Part shown: in pieces, positions 40,415 to 49,275 of the stretch
How positions within the stretch are numbered: the stretch's first letter is position 1
How the letters are laid out: each line of letters begins with the position of its first letter
NCBI GenBank assembly: GCA_001898625.1
Contig: MKUP01000033.1
Span: 273,764-337,763, forward strand
Length of the DNA stretch: 64,000 nt
From: Burkholderiales bacterium 67-32
GTDB taxonomy: Bacteria > Pseudomonadota > Gammaproteobacteria > Burkholderiales > Burkholderiaceae_B
Reading direction: 5' to 3'
Notes under the pieces: model-generated
Told to the model about the DNA's origin: nothing
Database searches by the model: none
What the model saw: the letters and a program-made list of their open reading frames with translations, nothing else
Made by a program: the position numbers and the translations under genes

Positions 40415-41299
40415 TCACAACCAGTGATCGACCAACAGGGCCGCAAACAGCAGCGACAAATACAGGATCGAATAGCGGAACAGGCGCCGCGCCAGCTCGT
40501 CGCTGTAGTGGCGGTAGAGCTTCCAGGCGTAGCCGACGAACACCACGCCCAGGGCCACGGCGCTGGCCAGGTAGACCAGGCCGCTCATACGGATGACATA
40601 GGGCAGCAGCGTGGTGGCGAACAGCGCCACGGAATACAGCAGGATGTGCAGCCGCGTGAGCTTCTGGCCGTGCGTGACGGGCAGCATGGGCAGGCCGGCG
40701 TTCTCGTAGTCCTTGGTGCGGTACAGCGCCAGGGCCCAGAAATGGGGCGGCGTCCAGATGAAGATGATCAGCACCAGCAGCCAGGCCTCGGCCGGGACGC
40801 TGTCGGCCACGGCGGCCCAGCCCAGCGCCGGCGGCATGGCGCCGGACAGGCCGCCGATCACGATGTTCTGCGGCGTGCGCGGCTTCAGGATGACGGTATA
40901 GATGATGGCGTAGCCGACGAAGGTGGCGAAGGTCAGCCACATGGTCAGCGGATTGACCAGGGTGTAGAGCACCGTCATGCCCAGTCCGCCGACCACGCCC
41001 GACATGGCGATGATCTGCAGCGCGCCGATGTCGCCCCGGGCGGTGGGCCGGTGGGCGGTGCGGGCCATGCGCGCGTCGACCTGCTCCTCGATCAGGCAGT
41101 TGATGGCGAAAGCGGCCGCCGCCAGCAGCCAGATGCCTATCGTCGCCGCGATCACGGTCTGCCACGGCGGTACGGCCGGGGTGGCGAGGAACATGCCGAT
41201 GACTGCGCAGAAAACGGCAAGCTGGCTGACGCGAGGCTTGGTCAGCACCCAATATTGCCGAAGACGCAGACTGACGGTAGACACAGTAATGCTTTCCAT
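40415..41299 (-). CDS. ctaB: Protohaem IX farnesyltransferase (haem O synthase)
   Basis: A 294-residue UbiA-superfamily membrane enzyme that adds a farnesyl tail to haem B. It has [19 protein letters not shown], the aspartate-rich [19 protein letters not shown], and a second loop with [19 protein letters not shown]. It supplies haem O to CtaA, encoded 15 bases upstream, on the way to haem A for CtaD. Confidence 0.95.
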   Translation of the reverse strand: MESITVSTVSLRLRQYWVLTKPRVSQLAVFCAVIGMFLATPAVPPWQTVIAATIGIWLLAAAAFAINCLIEEQVDARMARTAHRPTARGDIGALQIIAMSGVVGGLGMTVLYTLVNPLTMWLTFATFVGYAIIYTVILKPRTPQNIVIGGLSGAMPPALGWAAVADSVPAEAWLLVLIIFIWTPPHFWALALYRTKDYENAGLPMLPVTHGQKLTRLHILLYSVALFATTLLPYVIRMSGLVYLASAVALGVVFVGYAWKLYRHYSDELARRLFRYSILYLSLLFAALLVDHWL

Positions 41300-41314
41300 G
41301 AGGATTCCCGAACT

Positions 41315-42364
41315 TCAGTAGGCCCTCGCGCCGATAGAAGGCGCGTGGCGGGCCCGTCCCAGCCTGACCAGCAGCGTCACGCACAGGATGGTCAGGACGG
41401 CGGCCCCGCCGTTATGCAACACGGCGATCACTATAGGCCATTGCAGGAAAATGCTGGTCAGCCCGGTCAGCAGTTGCACCACGAGCATGGCCAGCAGCGC
41501 GCGCGACGGTCCCTGCAGGCCTTCGTAGCGGCGCAGCCTGAACGCCAATGCGCCCAGGTAGATCAGGACCACGAACGCGAAATTGCGGTGCGTCCAGTGG
41601 ATGGCGGTCAGCGCGCTTTGCGAGATGATCTCGCCCGAGGGCAGCTCGCCCAGCCCGCGCACGATCGAATAGCCGCCGTGGAAATCCATGTCCGGCAGCC
41701 ACTGCCCATGGCAGGTCGGGAAATCCATGCAGGCCAGCGCCGCGTAATTCGTGCTGACCCAGCCCCCCAGCGCCAGCTGCGTATACAGCAGCACCAGGCC
41801 GACCGCGACGTACTTCCGCCAACGTCCGGCTTCCGGCACGATATCCGGCAGCACCGTCTGTCTGGCCGACAGCCAGGTCAGCAGCGCCAGCAGGCTGATC
41901 CCGCCCAGCAGGTGGGCGGTGACCACGGCCGGCATCAGTTGGTGCGTGACGGTCCAGGCGCCGAAGGCCCCTTGCAGGCAGACCGCCGGCAGGATCACCG
42001 TAGCCAGCCGGGGCGACTGCGCCAGCGCCTTGCGGTGGCGCCAGGCCATGAACACGATGCCGATGATCAGGATGCCCAGCAGCGTGCCCGCGTAGCGGTG
42101 GATCATCTCTATCCAGGCCTTGGATAGTGTAACCGGTCCCTCGGGCATGGCCGTCGCGGCGGCGTGGATGTCGTGCCGCGCCCCGATGGGGGACGCGTTG
42201 CCGTAGCAGCCCGGCCAGTCGGGGCAGCCCAGGCCGGAATCGGTCAGCCGCACGAAGGCGCCGAACATGATCAGGTCGAAGGTCAGGAACATCGTGATCG
42301 CCAACAGCTTGGCATAGCGGGCGCGGATCCGGGAGGTTCCTTGTTCGAGGCGTTGCGTGTCCAT
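41315..42364 (-). CDS. ctaA: Haem A synthase (COX15/CtaA family)
   Basis: A 349-residue eight-helix protein that oxidises haem O to haem A. Family features are FGAFVRLTDSGLGCPDWPGC, EMIHRYAGTLLG with a haem histidine, GGWVSTNYAALACMDFPTC and AIHWTHRNFAF in the second half. It is 13 bases downstream of the thioredoxin-like gene. Confidence 0.95.
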   Translation of the reverse strand: MDTQRLEQGTSRIRARYAKLLAITMFLTFDLIMFGAFVRLTDSGLGCPDWPGCYGNASPIGARHDIHAAATAMPEGPVTLSKAWIEMIHRYAGTLLGILIIGIVFMAWRHRKALAQSPRLATVILPAVCLQGAFGAWTVTHQLMPAVVTAHLLGGISLLALLTWLSARQTVLPDIVPEAGRWRKYVAVGLVLLYTQLALGGWVSTNYAALACMDFPTCHGQWLPDMDFHGGYSIVRGLGELPSGEIISQSALTAIHWTHRNFAFVVLIYLGALAFRLRRYEGLQGPSRALLAMLVVQLLTGLTSIFLQWPIVIAVLHNGGAAVLTILCVTLLVRLGRARHAPSIGARAY

Positions 42365-42377
42365 GGTCCCGCCTGCC

Positions 42378-43022
42378 CTAGCCGATGCGCGAAGCGTGCA
42401 GCAGCTTGCCGATGTCGTCGCGCAGGCGCAAGGGGTCGGGATTCTCGGGGAAGCGCAGCATCAGGTTGTTGCGGGGATCGATCAGCCAGATATGCTGGCC
42501 GAGCGCGGCGGGCGTGGCGTCGACGCCGGCCGGCAGCGCGAGGAAGCGCCCCACCTGCTCGGCCCGGGCCCGGACCATGTGGGTGCCTTCATAGGCGCGG
42601 ATGACCACGGTCGGCACGGGTTCGTCGTCCAGGATCAGCCAGACGCGCTCGATGCGGCCCACGTTCTTGCCCGTGCTGGCATGCGTCTGCCGCATGATGT
42701 AGAGCTTCTTGGCGCATTCGTCGCCGCAGTCGCCGCCGTGCGCGGCCACCATGACCCACTTGCCGTCCAGGCTCCGCAGGTCGAACGGGGTGCCGTCCAG
42801 GTCCGTCAATTGCAGCTGCTCGACCGGCGGAACCGAGCGCTGCGGCTCGACCAGGTCGCCATAGTTGGTGCCGGCGCTGCCCGGGCGCCATTCCAGGAAA
42901 TAGACCAGCGCGGCCGCCAGCACGGGCGCGGCGCAGACAGCCAGCACCGCGTACAGGGCGAACAGCGAGCGCCGGGGCCGAGCGGCGGCGCCGCTAGCGT
43001 TTCGGGCGGAGGACTCGGACAA
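42378..43022 (-). CDS. Membrane-anchored thioredoxin-fold protein, oxidase-assembly associated
   Basis: A 214-residue protein with one N-terminal helix (SLFALYAVLAVCAAPVLAAA) and a periplasmic domain resembling Sco/thioredoxin folds: LTDLDGTPFDLRSLDGKWVM, then GGDCGDECAKKLYIMRQTH with a C-x3-C pair, and HIWLIDPRNNLMLRFPENPD. It probably helps copper or thiol chemistry of oxidase assembly. The TTG at 43022 is favoured as start because GGAG lies six bases upstream and it gives MSESSARNASG; an ATG at 43079 would deepen the overlap with SURF1. Not a standard named gene. Confidence 0.8.
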   Translation of the reverse strand: MSESSARNASGAAARPRRSLFALYAVLAVCAAPVLAAALVYFLEWRPGSAGTNYGDLVEPQRSVPPVEQLQLTDLDGTPFDLRSLDGKWVMVAAHGGDCGDECAKKLYIMRQTHASTGKNVGRIERVWLILDDEPVPTVVIRAYEGTHMVRARAEQVGRFLALPAGVDATPAALGQHIWLIDPRNNLMLRFPENPDPLRLRDDIGKLLHASRIG

Positions 43023-43809
43023 GGATGACTCCAAAGGCGATGGCGGCGATGGCCGCGAACGAAAACCACTGCAACGCATAGCCGCGGTGCGTGTCTATAT
43101 TGGTAGGTGGACCGGCCCAATCGCGGACCAGCCCGTCCGGCGCATCGCCGGTCTGTTCCAGCACGGCGGGCAGCAGGGCCACGCCCGTGGCCTTGGCGTA
43201 GGCGTCCAGCTCCAGGTTCTGCACCCGGGGCGGCGCGCCGGGCCAGCCGGGCAGGCTCGATGCCAGTTCGTCGCGCTTGCGCCCGCTCAACGCGGGCAGT
43301 TCGAACAGGCGCGGCACGCGCGGGACGAGCTCGCCCCGCACGGTGACCGGCCCGGTCGGCGTGCGTACGGTCACCGGGGCGTCCGGCACCGGACGCGGCA
43401 GCCAGCCCCTTAGCACGGCCACGGCCTGCCGGCCCTCGCCGTCGAACGCCAGCGGCGTCACGACCCAGAAGCCCGGCCGGCCGTCCGCCATGCGATTGTC
43501 CAGCAGCACCGTCCGGTCAGCCAGCCAGTGGCCGGATGCCTGGGCCGAACGCCAGGGAATCAGGTCCTCGCCCGCGCGGCCCGGCCCCAGCGCCAGCGGC
43601 GGCAAAGTGCGGCCCGCTTCGAGGGCGGCCAGCGTGGCCGCTTTCTCGTCGGCCCGCCCGAGTTGCCAGCGGCCCAGCGCGACCGTCACCACCACGGTGG
43701 CGGCCAGCAGTACCAGGGCCAGCGGGACGGATCCACCGCCGGCACGCCTGCGGACGGCCGCCGGGACCGGCGCCGGCATGCCGGCAAGATCGGACGCCGA
43801 GCGTTTCAT
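42994..43809 (-). CDS. SURF1-family oxidase assembly protein
   Basis: A 271-residue protein with the SURF1 pattern: two terminal membrane helices (VPLALVLLAATVVVTVALG and YALQWFSFAAIAAIAFGVIL) around a periplasmic domain. WQLGRADEKAATLA, the GYALQWF end motif and RGWLPRP are typical. SURF1 helps haem A insertion into subunit I. The start is uncertain: ATG 43809 is used; GTG 43827 and ATG 43779 are alternatives. It overlaps the next gene by 29 bases. Confidence 0.88.
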   Translation of the reverse strand: MKRSASDLAGMPAPVPAAVRRRAGGGSVPLALVLLAATVVVTVALGRWQLGRADEKAATLAALEAGRTLPPLALGPGRAGEDLIPWRSAQASGHWLADRTVLLDNRMADGRPGFWVVTPLAFDGEGRQAVAVLRGWLPRPVPDAPVTVRTPTGPVTVRGELVPRVPRLFELPALSGRKRDELASSLPGWPGAPPRVQNLELDAYAKATGVALLPAVLEQTGDAPDGLVRDWAGPPTNIDTHRGYALQWFSFAAIAAIAFGVILVRVLRPKR

Positions 43810-43872
43810 GCCGCGGAAGAAGCGCACGGCACCGCGCGGACTGCCATAATCGCGGGCTGGAGGAGAGATTCG

Positions 43873-44073
43873 ATGCGCATCATAGTAGGCATAGCCTTCG
43901 TCGGCATTCTGTACAGCTTGGCTTCCGCCCTGATCTACCTGATGAGGGATACCGGCAATAGCAAGCGTATGGTCTATGCGCTGACGGCCCGGATCGGCCT
44001 GTCGGTGCTGTTATTCCTGTTCGTGCTGTTCGCCCATTGGATGGGCTGGATCCAGAGCACCGGCCTGCGTTGA
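43873..44073 (+). CDS. Twin-transmembrane protein (DUF2909-like)
   Basis: A 66-residue protein made of two membrane helices (IIVGIAFVGILYSLASALIY and IGLSVLLFLFVLFAHWMGWI) joined by a short basic loop, MRDTGNSKRM. A strong GGAGGAG site lies before the ATG. It resembles the small DUF2909 proteins found beside cta genes in betaproteobacteria. It is the only plus-strand gene in the cta region. Confidence 0.82.
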   Translation: MRIIVGIAFVGILYSLASALIYLMRDTGNSKRMVYALTARIGLSVLLFLFVLFAHWMGWIQSTGLR

Positions 44074-44234
44074 CCGGTCCGCGCCAGGCGGCGCGGCATC
44101 TGGACGGCCGCAGCGGCCCCGAAGGGCAGGCCCCTGTCCGGCTCACCGGAAGGCCCAGCCTGCTAGTGTGCCTGCCCCCACACACCCCGGGAAGCGGCCA
44201 ACTGTCGCAGGCCGCCTGAGAACATGCCCCCCGA

Positions 44235-44311
44235 CCCAGGGCACAGCGGATCCGGCTCCGCCGGTCCGCCAGTGCCGCCCCCTGGGGGGCGCGCGAAGCG
44301 CGTAGGGGGGG
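44235..44311 (-). repeat. Palindromic intergenic repeat (copy 6), behind ctaE
   Basis: In ctaE sense the unit starts seven bases after the TAG with CCCCCCCTACGCGC, then a TTCG hairpin, GCCCCCCAGGGGGC and a stem with GGACCGGCGGAGCCGGATCC, ending CCTGGG. It lies between convergent ctaE and the twin-membrane gene and may end transcription from both sides. Confidence 0.78.
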
Positions 44312-44318
44312 ACCTCTT

Positions 44319-45194
44319 CTAAAACCAGTAGACGAAAAGATACAGGCCCAGCCAGACCACGTCGACGAAGTGCCAGTACCAGGCGGCGCCTTCGAAACCG
44401 AAATGGTGGGTAGCCGTGAAATCGCCCCGGATCAGGCGGCGCAGCATCACCGCCAGCATCAGCGCCCCCATGGTGACGTGGAAGCCGTGGAAGCCCGTCA
44501 GCATGTAGAACGTGGAGCCGAAGGCGCCCGAGGTGAGCTTGAGGTTCAGCTCGGTGTACGCGTGGAAGTACTCATAGGCCTGGAAGCCCATGAAAGTCGC
44601 GCCGAGCAGGATGGTGATGAACAGCCAGAGCGCGGCCTTCGTGCGGTTGCTGGCCAGCAGCGCGTGGTGCGAGATGGTCAGCGTCACGCCCGAGGTCAGC
44701 AGCAGGGCCGTGTTGATGGTGGGGATCCAGAAAGGTCCCATCGCGGTGAAGGGCTCGATGGTCCCGGCCGGGCCGGTATTAGGCCAGGCACCGGCGAAAT
44801 CGGGCCACAGCACCATGCGGGTGTCCAGGTCGGACAGCCAGGGCGTCGTGATCGCGCGGGCATAGAACAGCGCACCGAAGAAGGCCGCGAAGAACATGAC
44901 CTCGGAGAAGATGAACCAGCTCATGCTCCAGCGGTACGAGGCGTCGACGCGCTTGCTGTAGAGCCCGCCGGTGGACTCGGCGATGGCGTCGCCGAACCAG
45001 CGGTAGAGCACGAAGAGGAAGCCGAGTACGCCGGCCAGCACGAACCAGGGGCCGACGCTCACGCTGTTGACCCACAGGGCCATGCCCAGCAGGAAGAACA
45101 GCAGTGCCAGGCTGGCCGTGGCGGGATGCACGGATGGAGCCGGCACGAAATAGTACGGCGCCTCCTTGCCCGAAACCGAGTGACTTGCACTCAT
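44319..45194 (-). CDS. ctaE: Cytochrome c oxidase subunit III
   Basis: A 291-residue seven-helix protein: APYYFVPAPSVHPATASLAL at the start, then SWFIFSEVMFFAAFFGALFY, TGFHGFHVTMGALML and the C-terminal WYWHFVDVVWLGLYLFVYW. Subunit III stabilises the oxidase core. A GGAG site seven bases before 45194 supports the start. It is the last gene of the ctaC operon. Confidence 0.95.
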   Translation of the reverse strand: MSASHSVSGKEAPYYFVPAPSVHPATASLALLFFLLGMALWVNSVSVGPWFVLAGVLGFLFVLYRWFGDAIAESTGGLYSKRVDASYRWSMSWFIFSEVMFFAAFFGALFYARAITTPWLSDLDTRMVLWPDFAGAWPNTGPAGTIEPFTAMGPFWIPTINTALLLTSGVTLTISHHALLASNRTKAALWLFITILLGATFMGFQAYEYFHAYTELNLKLTSGAFGSTFYMLTGFHGFHVTMGALMLAVMLRRLIRGDFTATHHFGFEGAAWYWHFVDVVWLGLYLFVYWF

Positions 45195-45267
45195 CTCAAC
45201 TCTCCTTCGCGAATTCCACAAAACCGCACATGATTCGGAGACGGCCGTCCCGGCCATCCTTGTTCTT

Positions 45268-45483
45268 CTAGCCGACGACCGTCCTGACGATCAGCAGCAG
45301 CACTACCACAAACACCACCGCCATCACGACACCGGCGATGATGACGTAGATCGGATTGAGCTTGGCGGCGTCGTTGCGGTAGTCCGCCCCGCGCCGCAAG
45401 CCGGTGAAGGACCACAGCACCGCGCCCAGGGTCTGGAAGAAATTGAGCTTGCGGCCGGCCGCCGATTTCAGGTCGTCGCTCAA
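45268..45483 (-). CDS. DUF2970 single-helix protein
   Basis: A 71-residue protein with a polar N-terminus (RKLNFFQTLGAVLWSFTGLR) and one C-terminal helix (YVIIAGVVMAVVFVVVLLLI), matching the DUF2970 family found in betaproteobacterial oxidase operons. The TTG start overlaps the ctaG stop (TTGA), with GGAGG six bases upstream. Its function is unknown. Confidence 0.82.
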   Translation of the reverse strand: MSDDLKSAAGRKLNFFQTLGAVLWSFTGLRRGADYRNDAAKLNPIYVIIAGVVMAVVFVVVLLLIVRTVVG

Positions 45484-46079
45484 CTCTTGCCTCCGGACTC
45501 GGCGGCGGGCCGCGCGTCGGCAGCCGGCGCGCTCACTTCGAAGAACGTGTACGACAACGTGATCGTATGCACATCCTTCGGCAGCTTGGGGTCCACCACG
45601 AACACCACCGGGAACTGGCGCGTCTCGCGCGCTTTCAGGTCCTGCTGGGAAAAGCAGAAGCATTCCAGCTTCTTGAAATACTGGCCGGCCAGCATGGGCG
45701 CATAGCTGGGGATGGCCTGCCCCGCCATTTCGCGGTCCTGCTGGTTGGCGATCTCGTAGACGATGGTCGCCAGTTCGCCCGGATTGACGTCCATGGACGA
45801 CTGCACCGGACGGAACCGCCACGGACCGTGGATGTTCGCGTCGAACACGATCTTGACGGTACGGCTGGTATCGACCTGCGTATTGCGCGCGAAGGCGGCG
45901 GCATCGGCGTCGACCTTGGTCAACACGTTGATGCCGGTCACCTCGCAAATGGCGCGGTACATCGGAACCAGTGCATAGCCGAAGCCGAACATCATCGCGA
46001 TGATGACGGCCAGCTTGCCCAGCATCCGGCGGTTGTCGGATGCCGGCTTGGCGGGTTGCCTGGAGTCGGGAGGCGTCAT
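45480..46079 (-). CDS. ctaG: Cytochrome c oxidase assembly protein CtaG (COX11)
   Basis: A 199-residue copper chaperone for the CuB site of subunit I. It has one N-terminal helix (LGKLAVIIAMMFGFGYALVP), the segment YRAICEVTGIN, and the copper-binding CFCFSQQ with YFKKLE before it. The beta-sandwich ends with ITLSYTFFEV. It lies between the small assembly gene and DUF2970. Confidence 0.95.
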   Translation of the reverse strand: MTPPDSRQPAKPASDNRRMLGKLAVIIAMMFGFGYALVPMYRAICEVTGINVLTKVDADAAAFARNTQVDTSRTVKIVFDANIHGPWRFRPVQSSMDVNPGELATIVYEIANQQDREMAGQAIPSYAPMLAGQYFKKLECFCFSQQDLKARETRQFPVVFVVDPKLPKDVHTITLSYTFFEVSAPAADARPAAESGGKS

Positions 46080-46104
46080 AGGGGCACCTGCGACACGTAT
46101 CGGG

Positions 46105-46215
46105 TCAGCCGAGAAAGACCTTGCGCAGGATCACCGCGATGAAAAACGCGGCGACCAGAGCTGCGAGTGCAAGGCCCGTGCGCCGGTTGCGGCGGCGCTG
46201 CTCGGACGTGACCAT
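46105..46215 (-). CDS. 36-residue cytochrome oxidase small assembly protein
   Basis: A short frame directly behind the ctaD stop (TAG ATG) encodes MVTSEQRRRNRRTGLALAAL and one further hydrophobic half ending in RKVFLG. It is an arginine-rich N-terminus plus one membrane helix. Small proteins of this form occupy the same place between ctaD and ctaG in betaproteobacteria. Position, shape and tight spacing support a real gene despite the length. Confidence 0.75.
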   Translation of the reverse strand: MVTSEQRRRNRRTGLALAALVAAFFIAVILRKVFLG

Positions 46216-47817
46216 CTACTTGACCTGGGGCGGCGTTTCGAACGAATGGTACGGCGCCGGCGAAGGGAGAGTCCATTCCAGGCCGCCGTCCTCGGCGCCC
46301 CAGGGATTGGCGGGAGCGGGCTCGCCATGGCCCCGGTAGGCCTTCAGCACGACGTACAGGAACAGCAGTTGCGACAGACCGAACCAGAAGGCGCCGATGG
46401 TGGCGATCTGGTGGAAGTCGGTGAACTGGGCGGCATAGTCCGCATAGCGGCGGGGCATGCCGGCCAGGCCCAGGAAGTGCATCGGGAAGAAGGTGACGTT
46501 GAACGAGATCAGCGACGACCAGAAGTGGATCTTGCCCAGCTTCTCGTCATACATCACGCCCGTCCACTTGGGCAGCCAGTAGTAGGTGCCGCCGAACAGC
46601 GCGAACAGCGAACCGGCCACCAGCACATAGTGGAAGTGCGCCACCACGTAGTAGGTGTCCTGCACCTGGATGTCGATGGGCGCGACGGCCAGGATCAGGC
46701 CGGTGAAGCCGCCCATCGTGAACACGAAGATGAAGCCGATGGCGAACAGCATCGGCGTCTCGAAGGTCATGGAGCCTCGCCACATCGTGGCCAGCCAGTT
46801 GAAGATCTTCACGCCGGTGGGCACCGCGATCAGCATGGTCGCGTACATGAAGAACAACTGGCCGGTGACGGGCATGCCGGTCGTGAACATGTGGTGGGCC
46901 CACACGATGAACGACAGGATCGCGATCGAGGACGTGGCGTACACCATCGAGGCATAGCCGAACAGGCGCTTGCGGGCGAATACCGGGACGATGGCCGACA
47001 CGATGCCGAACGCCGGCAGGATCATGATGTAGACCTCGGGGTGCCCGAAGAACCAGAAGATGTGCTGGTACATGACCGGGTCGCCGCCGCCGGCCGCGTT
47101 GAAGAACGAGGTGCCGAAGTGGCGGTCGGTCAGCACCATGGTGATGGCGCCGGCCAGCACGGGCATCACGGCGATCAGCAGGTAGGCGGTGATGAGCCAG
47201 GTCCAGCAGAACAGCGGCATCTTCATCAGCGTCATGCCGGGCGCGCGCATGTTCAGGACGGTCACGATGATGTTGATCGAGCCCATGATGGACGAGGCGC
47301 CCATGATGTGGACCGCGAAGATCGCGAAGTCCATGCCCGGTCCCATCTGGACCGACAGCGGCGCATACAGCGTCCAGCCCGCGGCGGTGGCGCCGCCGGG
47401 CACGAAGAACGACACCGTCAGCAGGATGGCGGCGACGGGCAGCAGCCAGAAGCTGAAGTTGTTCATCCGCGCGAAGGCCATGTCCGAGGCGCCGATCTGC
47501 AGCGGGATCATCCAGTTCGCGAAGCCCACGAAGGCCGGCATGATCGCGCCGAACACCATGATCAGGCCGTGCATGGTGGTGAACTGGTTGAACAGCTCGG
47601 GCTGGAAGAACTGGATGCCCGGCTCGAACAGCTCGGTGCGCAGCAGCAGCGCCAGCAGTCCGCCTTCCAGCAGCATCGTGAAGGAAAAGATCAGGTACAT
47701 CGTACCGATATCTTTGTGGTTCGTGGCGAACAGCCAACGCCGCCAGCCAGTCGGATGACCGTGGGCGTGGTCGTCATGATCGTGCCCGTGGGCGTGATCG
47801 ATCGCGGTGCTGCTCAT
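46216..47817 (-). CDS. ctaD: Cytochrome c oxidase subunit I
   Basis: A 533-residue haem-copper oxidase subunit holding haem a and the haem a3-CuB centre. Hallmarks are [33 protein letters not shown] with the His-Tyr pair, [12 protein letters not shown] with the two CuB histidines, and [20 protein letters not shown] with haem ligands. The N-terminus is rich in His and Asp ([13 protein letters not shown]), a possible metal-holding tail. The small assembly gene follows without a gap. Confidence 0.97.
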   Translation of the reverse strand: MSSTAIDHAHGHDHDDHAHGHPTGWRRWLFATNHKDIGTMYLIFSFTMLLEGGLLALLLRTELFEPGIQFFQPELFNQFTTMHGLIMVFGAIMPAFVGFANWMIPLQIGASDMAFARMNNFSFWLLPVAAILLTVSFFVPGGATAAGWTLYAPLSVQMGPGMDFAIFAVHIMGASSIMGSINIIVTVLNMRAPGMTLMKMPLFCWTWLITAYLLIAVMPVLAGAITMVLTDRHFGTSFFNAAGGGDPVMYQHIFWFFGHPEVYIMILPAFGIVSAIVPVFARKRLFGYASMVYATSSIAILSFIVWAHHMFTTGMPVTGQLFFMYATMLIAVPTGVKIFNWLATMWRGSMTFETPMLFAIGFIFVFTMGGFTGLILAVAPIDIQVQDTYYVVAHFHYVLVAGSLFALFGGTYYWLPKWTGVMYDEKLGKIHFWSSLISFNVTFFPMHFLGLAGMPRRYADYAAQFTDFHQIATIGAFWFGLSQLLFLYVVLKAYRGHGEPAPANPWGAEDGGLEWTLPSPAPYHSFETPPQVK

Positions 47818-47925
47818 GATGGCTCCTTGCTGCTCCGTACTGCTGTCTTCGCTATCGTGACGAAGGCGCTCAATATGTGAAAACTGAACCGGTACTGCAT
47901 GGCCGCCCCCGGCGGCCGCGCGTCC

Positions 47926-49086
47926 TTAGCGGGCCGACTTCACATCGGCGGGCTGCACGACGGGATCCTGGCCCTTGCCCGCATTGCTCCAGGCATTGCG
48001 GGTGTAGGTGATGGCCGCGGCGATCTCGACGTCGGACAGGTGCGCGAACGAGGCCATGGCGGTGCCGGGACGGCCCTTCAGCACGGTTTCGATCTGCTTG
48101 TCCTTGGGGCCCAGTACGGTCGGGTCGGCGTCCAGCGCGGGGAAGGTGCCCGGCACGCCCTTGCCGTTGGCCTGGTGACAGGCCACGCAGTTGGACGCGA
48201 ACACCTTTTCGCCGCGGGTCTTCAGTTCGTCGGCGGTCCAGGTCTTGTTGGGATCGTCGGCTTGCGCGGCCAGCTTGGCCTTCTGCTCCTCGACCCACTT
48301 ACTATAGTCTTCCTGGGACACGACCTTCACGACGATGGGCATGAAGGCGTGGTCCTTGCCGCACAGCTCCGCGCACTGGCCGCGGAATTCGCCGGTTTTC
48401 TCGGCACGGAACCAGGTGTCGCGCACGAAGCCGGGAATGGCATCCTGCTTGACGCCGAAGGCCGGCACCATCCACGCGTGGATGACGTCGTTGGCGGTGG
48501 TGATGACGCGGACCTTCTTGTTGACCGGCACGACCAGGGGATTGTCGACCTCGATCAGGTAGTTGTCGCCCTTGGGCTCGGTACCGTTGCGCTGTTCGAT
48601 CGGAGTGGACAGGTTGGACAGGAAGGAGATGCCCTCGCCTTCGCCGTTCAGGTAGTCGTAGCCCCATTTCCATTGGTAGCCGGTGGCCTTCACGGTCACG
48701 TCGGCGTTGGACGTGTCCTTCATCGCGACCACGGTCTTGGTGGCCGGAAGGGCCATGCCGATGACGATCAGGAAGGGAATCACGGTCCAGGCGACTTCGA
48801 CCCCTATGCTCTCGTGGAACGACGCGGGCTTGGCTCCGCGCGACTTCCGGTGCGCCCAGATGGAATAGAACATCACCGCGAACACGGCGACGAAGATGAC
48901 CATACAGATGGCCAGCATCATCCAGTGCAGCCACTCGATCTGCGCAGCGATGCTGGTGACAGGCTCGTGCAGATTGAGCTGATTGACTTTCGGGCCGCCC
49001 ACGCTGTCGTTGACGGCAAATGCTGCGTTGCCGGCCAGCATGCTGACCATCAACGCCCCCAACGACCCACCCAACCACTTCTTCAT
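47926..49086 (-). CDS. ctaC: Cytochrome c oxidase subunit II fused to a cytochrome c domain (caa3-like)
   Basis: A 386-residue protein: a signal peptide, two helices, the CuA domain with GQCAELCGKDHAFMPIVV, and a C-terminal class I cytochrome c domain with haem motif CVACHQANGKG (from about residue 295). The fusion puts a haem c donor next to CuA, as in caa3-type oxidases. The start at 49086 has GAGG six bases upstream. It is the first gene of the ctaC-D-small-G-DUF2970-E operon. Confidence 0.96.
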   Translation of the reverse strand: MKKWLGGSLGALMVSMLAGNAAFAVNDSVGGPKVNQLNLHEPVTSIAAQIEWLHWMMLAICMVIFVAVFAVMFYSIWAHRKSRGAKPASFHESIGVEVAWTVIPFLIVIGMALPATKTVVAMKDTSNADVTVKATGYQWKWGYDYLNGEGEGISFLSNLSTPIEQRNGTEPKGDNYLIEVDNPLVVPVNKKVRVITTANDVIHAWMVPAFGVKQDAIPGFVRDTWFRAEKTGEFRGQCAELCGKDHAFMPIVVKVVSQEDYSKWVEEQKAKLAAQADDPNKTWTADELKTRGEKVFASNCVACHQANGKGVPGTFPALDADPTVLGPKDKQIETVLKGRPGTAMASFAHLSDVEIAAAITYTRNAWSNAGKGQDPVVQPADVKSAR

Positions 49087-49224
49087 GTCCGACCTCGAAG
49101 AACAGCGTTTAGTGTTATTCAGGCAGCCGACACCGTGCGCAGCTTGCGCGGGCCCCCACCGCCACAAAACTCCTCACCATGCGCCGTGGAAAATAATTAT
49201 GTTGCTAGCGCATAGAATCGCAGG

Positions 49225-49254
49225 ATTATACGGGGTGCCAGACGGGACCAGCAA
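49225..49254 (-). promoter_or_regulatory. Candidate sigma-70 promoter of the ctaC operon
   Basis: On the minus strand TTGCTG (49254-49249) is followed after 18 bases by a perfect TATAAT (49230-49225). The leader to the ctaC start is about 130 bases. Confidence 0.45.
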
Positions 49255-49275
49255 CCCGAGCCGCTTTGAGCAGGC

